This document shows positions 14,610 through 20,364 of a stretch of DNA of 20,364 nt, piece after piece; the stretch's first letter is position 1, and each line of letters opens with the position of its first letter. A program made the translations under genes and the position numbers. The stretch comes from Gammaproteobacteria bacterium. Its GTDB lineage: Bacteria > Pseudomonadota > Gammaproteobacteria > Comchoanobacterales > Comchoanobacteraceae. The stretch spans positions 1-20,364 of the forward strand of contig JAQWRO010000029.1 of assembly GCA_029243665.1 (NCBI GenBank). The letters are read 5' to 3'. Below the pieces are notes generated by a model that searched no databases, was not told the origin of the DNA, and worked only from the letters and a program-made list of their open reading frames with translations.

Positions 14610-15437
14610 ATGTTAAACAAATATAGATCATCTGAGGTAAAAAAACCAGGACCAATTACATTGGAAAATGTAACGTTCTCACGTAGTGGCAGAAAAATTT
14701 TAGATAATATATCCATTTCAATTCCTTCAGGTAAAATAATTGCGATTATGGGGCCGAGTGGTACCGGTAAAAGCACGCTCATGAAATTGATGACCGGAGA
14801 GCTCAAGCCTGATGTTGGTAGCGTAATGTTTAATGGTAAAAATATACCAGATTTGTCTAGTAGATCACTATATGAGTATCGTAAAGAAATAGGTGTTATG
14901 CTGCAAAGCAATGCCTTGTTTAACGAACTGAGTGTTTTTGAAAATGTAGCTTTTCCTTTGAGAGAACACTTTGAGCTAAAAGAAGACTTTTTGCAATCCC
15001 TAGTAAAATTAAAGTTAGAAAAAGTTGGCCTCAGAAATGCATGTGACCTAATACCAAGCGAGTTGTCGGGGGGTATGGCGAGACGTGTATCATTGGCAAG
15101 AGCGATTGTAAGAGACCCAAGCATTATGTTTTACGATGAGCCCTTTACTGGTCAGGACCCGATTACACGATGGGTTTTGTTAGAGCTCATCCGTCGTTTG
15201 CATACCACATTAAATATGACAAGTGTTCTTGTCTCTCATCAGGTAGAGATGATGACGCAACTTGCAGATGTTGTATATATTTTATCTGAAGGAAAAATTA
15301 TTTCTTCAGGCACACCAAAAGCTGTATTTAAAGATAAAAATCCGTTGGTAAGAAAATTTGTTGATGGTTATTCAGATGGTAGCAAAGACATGATTCACCA
15401 TCCTGGTCAAAGCTTAGTTGAGGATCTTTTTAAGTGA
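14610..15437 (+). CDS. mlaF: Mla phospholipid transporter ATPase MlaF
   Basis: 275 residues from the ATG at 14610; an in-frame upstream ATG at 14529 would lie antisense inside kdsD and adds nothing conserved. This is the ABC ATPase of the Mla inner-membrane complex, driving phospholipid movement between the inner membrane and MlaC. It has Walker A (GPSGTGKST), a Q-loop region (VMLQSNALF), the family-specific ABC signature LSGGMARRVSLARAI, Walker B with FYDEPFTGQDPIT, and the switch histidine in LVSHQ. GGMARR and EPF-GQDPIT separate MlaF from other ABC ATPases. The stop overlaps the GTG start of mlaE. It heads the mlaFEDCB-murA-nlpD run. Confidence 0.96.
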   Translation: MLNKYRSSEVKKPGPITLENVTFSRSGRKILDNISISIPSGKIIAIMGPSGTGKSTLMKLMTGELKPDVGSVMFNGKNIPDLSSRSLYEYRKEIGVMLQSNALFNELSVFENVAFPLREHFELKEDFLQSLVKLKLEKVGLRNACDLIPSELSGGMARRVSLARAIVRDPSIMFYDEPFTGQDPITRWVLLELIRRLHTTLNMTSVLVSHQVEMMTQLADVVYILSEGKIISSGTPKAVFKDKNPLVRKFVDGYSDGSKDMIHHPGQSLVEDLFK

Positions 15438-16204
15438 AAAAAATTGAAGCCATTGGTGCGAAAGCATTAAACGCCATAGCAGGTGTGGGTAAGGGTGCTT
15501 GGCTTGTGTTGAATGGTTTTATCCTTTTTTTCAACAACAAGAGAAATTGGCAGACTTTGATCCATCAGATCTCTTTTGCTGGTATTATGTCGTTGCCACT
15601 AATTGCAATGTCAGCTGTTTTTATAGGTATGGTATTTACCATACAAAGTTACTGGGTGCTTGAAAGCTTTGGTGCGGCAAGTGAAGTTGGGCTTGTGCTT
15701 GGTCTATCAGTATTTAGAGAGCTGGGTCCTGTTATTACAGCTTTATTATATACAGGCCGTGTGGGTTCATCCATTACCGCTGAATTAGGACTCATGAAAA
15801 CCAGCGAGCAGTTTGCATCTATGGAGTTAATGTCAGTTGATCCAATTTCAAGAATCGTAGGCCCAAGATTGGTTGCTATGGTTATTACGCTGCCGCTTTT
15901 AACGATGTTCTTTAATTGGGTTGCTTTGTTAGGTAGTGCTTTTGTTGCAGGTAAATTAATTGGTTTAGATAGCGGCACATTTTGGTCTAATCTAAAAAAT
16001 GGCATATTGTTTTACTCAGATGTTTTGCCAGGATTGTTTAAAAGTGTTATTTTTGGATTGATCATTGCAAGCGTATCTTTGTATCATGGATATTTTGGTG
16101 ATGCCACGCCCTCTGGTGTGGCAAAAAACTCAACTAGAACCGTTGTGCAGGGTTCAATGTTGGTCTTAATTTTTGATTATATTTTAGTTGCACTGATGAG
16201 GTAG
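15434..16204 (+). CDS. mlaE: Mla transporter permease MlaE
   Basis: A 256-residue integral membrane permease, the MlaE (YrbE) subunit that pairs with MlaF. It starts with GTG at 15434, overlapping the mlaF stop as GTGA. Hydrophobic segments begin around residue 48, and the family segments GLSVFRELGPVITALLYTGRVGSSITAELG and MKTSEQFASMELMSVDP (coupling helix toward MlaF) are clear. The C-terminal part includes YHGYFGDATPSGVAKNSTRTVV, also typical. Length agrees with E. coli MlaE (260 residues). mlaD follows after five bases. Confidence 0.97.
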   Translation: MKKIEAIGAKALNAIAGVGKGAWLVLNGFILFFNNKRNWQTLIHQISFAGIMSLPLIAMSAVFIGMVFTIQSYWVLESFGAASEVGLVLGLSVFRELGPVITALLYTGRVGSSITAELGLMKTSEQFASMELMSVDPISRIVGPRLVAMVITLPLLTMFFNWVALLGSAFVAGKLIGLDSGTFWSNLKNGILFYSDVLPGLFKSVIFGLIIASVSLYHGYFGDATPSGVAKNSTRTVVQGSMLVLIFDYILVALMR

Positions 16205-16209
16205 CTTAT

Positions 16210-16668
16210 ATGCATAAGAGTATAAATTTTATTGTTGGTTTGTTTGTTGTATTTGCCTTCATTTGTCTTGGCATGGTTGCCCTTCGTGCGAGCACTGTTG
16301 AGCCGATGTTCCAAAATCAGGGTTATCGGTTATATGCAAGGTTTGATGATATTTCAGGGCTAAATGTCCATGCGCCCATTCGCATTGCTGGTGTGAAAAT
16401 TGGTGTTGTTGAGTCTATTGAGTTGCTTCCAAAGAGTTATCAAGCAAAAGTTACTATGGTGATTGATACACGTTTTAAAAACTTGCCTATTGACACTAGT
16501 GTATCTGTAGCAACAGAAGGCTTGCTTGGTTCTAAATATCTTGAAGTAACACCAGGTTTTGATGATGGCTTTATTAAATCTGGTGGTGAAATCACACAAA
16601 CAGTTTCTTCAATTAGTTTAGAAAAACTGATTGGTAAGTTGGCAACCTCATTTGTAATGGAGAAATGA
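16210..16668 (+). CDS. mlaD: Mla MCE-domain protein MlaD
   Basis: A 152-residue protein with one N-terminal membrane anchor (FIVGLFVVFAFICLGMVAL) and a single MCE domain. MCE marks are YARFDDISGLNVHAPIRIAGVKIGVV and ATEGLLGSKYLEVTPG. MlaD forms a hexameric periplasmic ring on the MlaE dimer and binds phospholipid through its central pore. The C-terminal hydrophobic helix (SISLEKLIGKLATSF) fits the pore-lining helix region. It is shorter than E. coli MlaD (183 residues), missing mostly the C-terminal tail. GAGG at the end of mlaE provides the ribosome site, and mlaC begins one base after the stop. Confidence 0.95.
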   Translation: MHKSINFIVGLFVVFAFICLGMVALRASTVEPMFQNQGYRLYARFDDISGLNVHAPIRIAGVKIGVVESIELLPKSYQAKVTMVIDTRFKNLPIDTSVSVATEGLLGSKYLEVTPGFDDGFIKSGGEITQTVSSISLEKLIGKLATSFVMEK

Positions 16669-16669
16669 T

Positions 16670-17248
16670 ATGAGATCAAAAACTACTTTTTTAATTATAT
16701 TTGCATTTTTATTTGGGTTTGCCCAGGCTCAAGAGCCTGTTGCATTTATGCAGGCAAAAATGAATCCGATGATTAAGGCTGTAAGCCAGTCGTCCAATCA
16801 GTCGAAATCTTTGGATCAGCTAGTTGATGAATTAGGTAAGATGGTATATCCAATCATTGACGAGCGCGGCTTGGCGCAGCAGGTGACAGGTAAGTATTGG
16901 AAAACAGCAACGGTAAAACAGCAAGAGGAATTTACACATTTATTTGTGCGCTTAGTAATTAGATCTTTTATAGCTTATGTGGCTATAGGTCAAGACATTC
17001 AAATTAAATTTAGGCCTGTATCTAATCCAGGCAATAAGGTTGTGGTAAACAGTCAAGTATCCTTTTCAAGTGGTGATAAATGGAAGGTGGATTATTTGCT
17101 GAAAAAAGATGGAGATGGCTGGTTGGTTTCAGACATTATGGTAGATGGCCTAAGCTTGGTGTCTAGTTATAGAGAACAATTTAAATCAATATTGAAGCAG
17201 TCAGGATTTTCAGGATTAATTGCAAGTATTAAGCGAGTAACTGGTTAA
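16670..17248 (+). CDS. mlaC: Periplasmic phospholipid carrier MlaC
   Basis: A 192-residue periplasmic lipid shuttle between MlaA and MlaFEDB. The N-terminus has a clear Sec signal peptide, with cleavage predicted after GFAQA (residue ~20). The mature part shows the MlaC/Ttg2D pattern: MVYPIIDERGLAQQVTGKYWKTATVKQQEEF, then a hydrophobic helix, KVVVNSQVSF, and the closing block WLVSDIMVDGLSLVSSYREQF, the strongest family mark. Its length is close to E. coli MlaC (211 residues). Start and stop are tightly packed: one base after mlaD, and the TAA shares its last base with the mlaB ATG. Confidence 0.96.
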   Translation: MRSKTTFLIIFAFLFGFAQAQEPVAFMQAKMNPMIKAVSQSSNQSKSLDQLVDELGKMVYPIIDERGLAQQVTGKYWKTATVKQQEEFTHLFVRLVIRSFIAYVAIGQDIQIKFRPVSNPGNKVVVNSQVSFSSGDKWKVDYLLKKDGDGWLVSDIMVDGLSLVSSYREQFKSILKQSGFSGLIASIKRVTG

Positions 17249-17523
17249 TGCTTGAGATTGTTTTGCCTGAACATTTAAATTTTGATGAAATAAGCGATTA
17301 CTTAGAAACCACATATAAAAGGGTTGACTCTGCTACTTCTGTGCAGCTTAACTTCAGAGATGTAAAAAGAATTAATTCAATCCTTGTGGCTTTCTTGATT
17401 TGTGTTATCAACCAGGTGGAGCGTAAGAAAATAAAGTTAAAAATGTTAGGGGTAACAGAAGAATTATTTAGTTATTTAGGTGATTCTCAGTTAGAAGAAA
17501 AAATAAAGTCATTTTGTAGCTAG
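17248..17523 (+). CDS. mlaB: STAS-domain protein MlaB
   Basis: A 91-residue cytoplasmic STAS-domain protein; in E. coli MlaB binds MlaF and stabilises and activates the transporter. The sequence is divergent, but the core VQLNFRDVKRINSILVAFLICVINQVERKKIKLKMLG matches the STAS strand-helix layout, with Ser50 at the usual Thr/Ser position and Asn in place of the more common Asp before it. The identification relies heavily on position as fifth gene of mlaFEDCB. The ATG at 17248 overlaps the mlaC TAA by one base. In E. coli ibaG would come next; here murA follows after 33 bp. Confidence 0.87.
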   Translation: MLEIVLPEHLNFDEISDYLETTYKRVDSATSVQLNFRDVKRINSILVAFLICVINQVERKKIKLKMLGVTEELFSYLGDSQLEEKIKSFCS

Positions 17524-17556
17524 CAATCAAAGTGCATATTCGTTAGGATATATTTC

Positions 17557-18825
17557 ATGCATCAATTAGTAATCAATGGACCTTGTCAATTAAAAGGAGA
17601 AACTTGGGTTTCTGGTTCAAAAAATTCAGCTTTACCAATATTGGCTGCAACTCTTTTATGTGAAAAAGGTACTATTGTTCACGGGATTCCCCATCTTAAA
17701 GATGTCACTTCAATGATTTCATTATTGAGTACGCTTGGTATGGTTTATAGCGTTGATGATAAGTTAGCACTAACTGTCGAAAAAAGTAACGTAACTTTAA
17801 TGTCTCCACCCTCTGATTTGGTTAAGTCCATGCGGGCATCAATTTTAATTTTAGGACCTATGGTAAGTCGTTTTGGTGAAGTGACAATAGATATGCCTGG
17901 CGGGTGCGCTATTGGCGCAAGGCCTATTAACCTTCATTTAGATATGATGTCAAAAATGGGTGCGTCAGTTGTAATGATGGATGATAAGGTTCATGTCAGC
18001 GCTCCTAAATTAACTGGGGCAACCATTGATTTTGAAAAACAGACTGTTACTGGTACTGAAAATGCGATCATGGCAGCTGTATGTGCAGAAGGTAGGACGG
18101 TTTTAAACAATGTTGCTAAAGAACCTGAAGTGTCTGATTTATGTGACTTCCTAAGGAAGTGTGGTGCTAAAATTATCGGTGATGGAACAGAGTCAATTAC
18201 AATTGATGGTGTTGATTGCTTGGGCAGTTGTGAGCATAGAATTGTACCTGATCGAATTGAAGCTGGTACATTATTGATTGCTGCAGCTATGACAAAAGGT
18301 GCCATCAAAGTAAATGATTGTGAGCCTATGCATTTAGAGTCAGTTTTTAAGTTGCTTGAGCAAGCAGGTGCATCCTTAGATATTAAAGATAAAGCTGTTT
18401 CTATAGATATGCCAGGTGATTTAAAGCCTGTTTCGATTACGACTGAGGTTTATCCTGGTGTGCCGACTGACTTGCAAGCTCAGTTTATGGCCATGAACGC
18501 TGTAGCCAATGGTCAATCTTCAATAGAAGAGACAATTTTTGAGAATCGTTTTAAGCATGTGGGTGAACTTAAGCGTATGGGCGCTGATATATCTTTGCAT
18601 GGGAATAAAGCAACCATTGTAGGTGTCGAAAAGTTAAAAGGCTGTGTTGTTAAGGCAACTGATTTGAGGGCATCTGCAGCACTTATCCTTGCAGCATTGT
18701 GCGCTCAAGGTGAAAGTGTTTTAGAAAGCATACATCACATTGATCGTGGTTACTCAAATATTGAAGAAAAGTTAAGTGCATTAGGTGCCTGTATACGTAG
18801 GCATCCAAATTATATGGTCTTATAG
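17557..18825 (+). CDS. murA: UDP-N-acetylglucosamine 1-carboxyvinyltransferase
   Basis: This 422-residue cytoplasmic enzyme transfers enolpyruvate from phosphoenolpyruvate to UDP-GlcNAc, the first committed step of peptidoglycan synthesis. SGSKNSALP (19-27) holds catalytic Lys22-Asn23; the mobile loop GGCAIGARP keeps Cys117, the residue alkylated by fosfomycin, so intrinsic resistance by Cys-to-Asp change is not present. PTDLQAQFMAMN and NRFKHVGELKRMGAD are further MurA marks. Length is standard (E. coli 419). An AGGA seven to ten bases upstream supports the start. The gene follows mlaB with 33 bp between and shares one base with the nlpD GTG. Confidence 0.97.
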   Translation: MHQLVINGPCQLKGETWVSGSKNSALPILAATLLCEKGTIVHGIPHLKDVTSMISLLSTLGMVYSVDDKLALTVEKSNVTLMSPPSDLVKSMRASILILGPMVSRFGEVTIDMPGGCAIGARPINLHLDMMSKMGASVVMMDDKVHVSAPKLTGATIDFEKQTVTGTENAIMAAVCAEGRTVLNNVAKEPEVSDLCDFLRKCGAKIIGDGTESITIDGVDCLGSCEHRIVPDRIEAGTLLIAAAMTKGAIKVNDCEPMHLESVFKLLEQAGASLDIKDKAVSIDMPGDLKPVSITTEVYPGVPTDLQAQFMAMNAVANGQSSIEETIFENRFKHVGELKRMGADISLHGNKATIVGVEKLKGCVVKATDLRASAALILAALCAQGESVLESIHHIDRGYSNIEEKLSALGACIRRHPNYMVL

Positions 18826-19457
18826 TGATTATCAGAGCTTTTGTCTTGGTGAGTTTATGTTTGTTTGGGTGTGAGGCATCTAAGCAGCCAATATCTGAAG
18901 CGCCTATTCTAGATCTTTCTTATAATCGATCATTGTTTCAATATCATCCTTATCAAAAGTCAGACTCTCTGGTTGCGATAGCAGATGCTTATGATGTGCC
19001 AGTAGACCAAATTATGGCTGTTAATCATTTGACTAAAAATCAAGTCATTCAAGAAGGTCGTGTTTTAAAGATTCCGCAATTAGTTATTGAGGCTAATAAA
19101 AACAATGTTGTTAAGCAGCCATCCAAGGCAATGCTTTTAAAGGGGTGGTCTGCACCAGTGAGAGTATCTCATCAAACCAGGCGTGATGAGCATGGTGGAT
19201 GGATGCTCTATCCAAAAGTGTCTGCAAATGTGCGTGCTGTAAGCAAGGGTAGGGTCTTATATGTTGGGAAGCGTAATAAAGATTTGGGTGCTCAGGTTAT
19301 CCTGCAGCATGCAAATAATCAGTCGACAATGTATGCTTTAATTGGTGACATTAAGGTGAAAAAGGGTCAATTTGTGAAGCAGGGTCAATTAATTGGGATG
19401 GCTAGTTTGGGCAAAAATATGAAGCCACACGTTTACTTTGATAGAATAAAAGCGTAG
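18825..19457 (+). CDS. nlpD: NlpD-like lipoprotein (LysM plus degenerate LytM)
   Basis: A 210-residue lipoprotein starting with GTG at 18825, overlapping the murA stop by one base. The signal peptide ends in lipobox LFGC (Cys16). A LysM peptidoglycan-binding domain covers about 38-88 (YHPYQKSDSLVAIADAYDV to LKIPQ). The C-terminal ~95 residues resemble an M23/LytM fold (KVSANVRAVSKGRVLYVGK to PHVYFDRIKA). The zinc ligands are largely missing: no H-x3-D motif, Leu replaces the His of the YAH motif, and only one His remains at PHVYF. It is therefore probably a regulator, as E. coli NlpD activates amidase AmiC at division, not a hydrolase. Adjacency to rpoS, as in most gammaproteobacteria, supports the name. 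Confidence 0.93.
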   Translation: MIIRAFVLVSLCLFGCEASKQPISEAPILDLSYNRSLFQYHPYQKSDSLVAIADAYDVPVDQIMAVNHLTKNQVIQEGRVLKIPQLVIEANKNNVVKQPSKAMLLKGWSAPVRVSHQTRRDEHGGWMLYPKVSANVRAVSKGRVLYVGKRNKDLGAQVILQHANNQSTMYALIGDIKVKKGQFVKQGQLIGMASLGKNMKPHVYFDRIKA

Positions 19458-19505
19458 AAAAAACATCGGCTTATAATTATTTATTATAGTTTTTTAAAAT
19501 AAGTG

Positions 19506-19534
19506 TTGCAATATCAATATATTTAGTTCATGAT
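19506..19534 (+). promoter_or_regulatory. Weak candidate promoter for rpoS
   Basis: TTGCAA (19506-19511) and CATGAT (19529-19534) are 17 bases apart, predicting a start near 19541 and a leader of ~34 nt. Each hexamer matches four of six consensus bases, so this is only a candidate. In E. coli the main rpoS promoter lies inside nlpD. The rest of the 117-bp nlpD-rpoS gap holds an AT-only inverted repeat and nothing else recognised. Confidence 0.28.
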
Positions 19535-19574
19535 AAATTCAAATGGAATTTTTACAGTCATCAAGGAGGATAGT

Positions 19575-20364
19575 ATGGCGCTTACAACTGAATATCAATC
19601 AAAACTTAATTCAAACTTTAAATCTCGCGATGCAGATGCAACGAATATGTATCTGAAAGAAATAGGTCATATTTCTCTACTCAATGCAAAACAAGAAGTC
19701 GAACTTTCAAAGAAAGCTTTGGCCGGTGATTTAAAATCTAGAAATCAAATGGTGGAAGCAAATTTACGTTTAGTTGTAAAAATTGCTCGCTCTTATGTTG
19801 AACGTGGTTTAGCTTTCTTGGATTTAATTGAAGAAGGTAACATTGGTTTAATGCATGCTTTAGAAAAGTTTGATCCAGAAAGGGGTTTTAGATTTTCAAC
19901 ATATGCCACTTGGTGGATCAAGCAATACATTGAACGAGCAATCATGAATCAAAGTAGAACGATTCGTTTGCCAGTACATATTATTAAGCAGCTTAATATC
20001 TGTTTACGTAAGTATCAAGAGTTGAAAACTAAACAGGGTGGTCGAGTTGAGCCAGAAGATGTTGCAAAATCTTTAGATAAACCAATAGAAGAAGTGCGAT
20101 GGTTACTTGGTTTGAAAAATGATTCGATTTCATTAGATCTTCAAGTCTATGACGACTCCGATGATGCATTGGTAGATACAGTAGAAGGTGATGCACCCAA
20201 CCCAATTGATTTTATTGGCGAAGATTGCTTAAAAACACTGCTTGAAAAGTGGTTAAAACAGTTATCACAACTTGAAAAAGATGTAATCATAAGACGCTAT
20301 GGACTATTGGGTCAAGATGCTGCTACATTAGAGGTTGTTGGTCAAACATTGGGCCTAACACGTG
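19575..20364 (+). CDS. rpoS: RNA polymerase sigma factor RpoS (3' end missing)
   Basis: 263 codons are visible before the window ends; the family has ~330-340. This is the alternative sigma-70-family factor for stationary-phase and general stress genes. The frame was read directly: DADATNMYLKEIGHISLLNA is region 1.2, ANLRLVVKIARSYVERGLAF with DLIEEGNIGLMHALEKFDP is region 2.1-2.2, GFRFSTYATWWIKQYIERAI is region 2.3-2.4, SRTIRLPVHI begins region 3, and QLSQLEKDVIIRRYGLLG is the start of region 4. MYLKEIG and the short N-terminus favour RpoS over RpoD, and position after nlpD decides it. AAGGAGGA five bases before the ATG is a very strong ribosome site. In Legionella and Coxiella RpoS controls the switch between replicative and transmissive stages. 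Confidence 0.95.
   Translation, partial: MALTTEYQSKLNSNFKSRDADATNMYLKEIGHISLLNAKQEVELSKKALAGDLKSRNQMVEANLRLVVKIARSYVERGLAFLDLIEEGNIGLMHALEKFDPERGFRFSTYATWWIKQYIERAIMNQSRTIRLPVHIIKQLNICLRKYQELKTKQGGRVEPEDVAKSLDKPIEEVRWLLGLKNDSISLDLQVYDDSDDALVDTVEGDAPNPIDFIGEDCLKTLLEKWLKQLSQLEKDVIIRRYGLLGQDAATLEVVGQTLGLTR

Noticed and set aside
14576..15124. Upstream extension of the kdsD frame to 513 residues
   Set aside because: It lies fully antisense to mlaF, has no SIS-family sequence, and the 330-residue form already has family length.
19458..19495. Inverted repeat after nlpD (AAAAAAC...GTTTTTT around TATAAT...ATTATA) as a terminator
   Set aside because: The stems are almost entirely A-T with a long loop and no G-C core, so stability would be poor.

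Overview
This AT-rich 20.4 kb window reads as chromosomal DNA of an intracellular-type gammaproteobacterium. The lineage clues are a DotA/TraY-family gene (inner-membrane hub of the Dot/Icm type IVB secretion system) at the left edge and a typical gammaproteobacterial core: mlaFEDCB-murA, kdsD-lptC, nlpD-rpoS, and ibaG with a CGFS glutaredoxin. A member of Legionellales (Coxiella/Legionella/Berkiella-like) or a similar Dot/Icm carrier such as Piscirickettsia fits best; the genus cannot be fixed from this sequence. Genes are densely packed, often with 1-50 nt overlaps. No insertion sequence, phage gene, CRISPR array or rRNA was seen.

Layout. (1) 1-2790: 3' part of dotA, with a cysteine-rich periplasmic domain. 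(2) 2824-5288: alanine dehydrogenase and an M17 leucyl aminopeptidase, translationally coupled, a likely peptide/amino-acid catabolic pair. (3) 5270-5917: a predicted secreted HNH (DUF1524-like) nuclease whose 5' end carries an 11-bp perfect hairpin and whose last ~25 codons are antisense to a tRNA-Arg(TCG) gene. (4) 5959-6948: an iron-sulfur block, a 7Fe-8S ferredoxin divergent from ibaG-grxD; the 107-bp divergent region holds two good sigma-70 promoters and a tandem repeat. (5) 6945-7136: a possible small basic protein on the minus strand. (6) 7227-11954: an overlapping operon of a 1051-aa multidomain iron-sulfur flavoprotein (GltD-like core plus PyrK-like C-terminus), a DedA membrane protein and a divergent GpsA. 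(7) 11923-14575, minus strand: kdsD, lptC, mlaA and trmL. (8) 14610-19457, plus strand: mlaF, mlaE, mlaD, mlaC, mlaB, murA and nlpD, then rpoS, cut by the window end.

Regions 7 and 8 form a compact envelope cluster. All six Mla components (retrograde phospholipid transport that keeps the outer membrane asymmetric) lie around a 34-bp divergent junction, together with Kdo/LPS genes (kdsD, lptC), the first committed peptidoglycan enzyme (murA), an amidase-activator lipoprotein (nlpD) and the stationary-phase sigma factor. The least ordinary items are the 1051-aa redox fusion, the nuclease/tRNA antisense overlap, the ferredoxin/ibaG divergent promoter with its repeat and near-leaderless ibaG, and the mlaA-containing divergent cluster that lacks kdsC.
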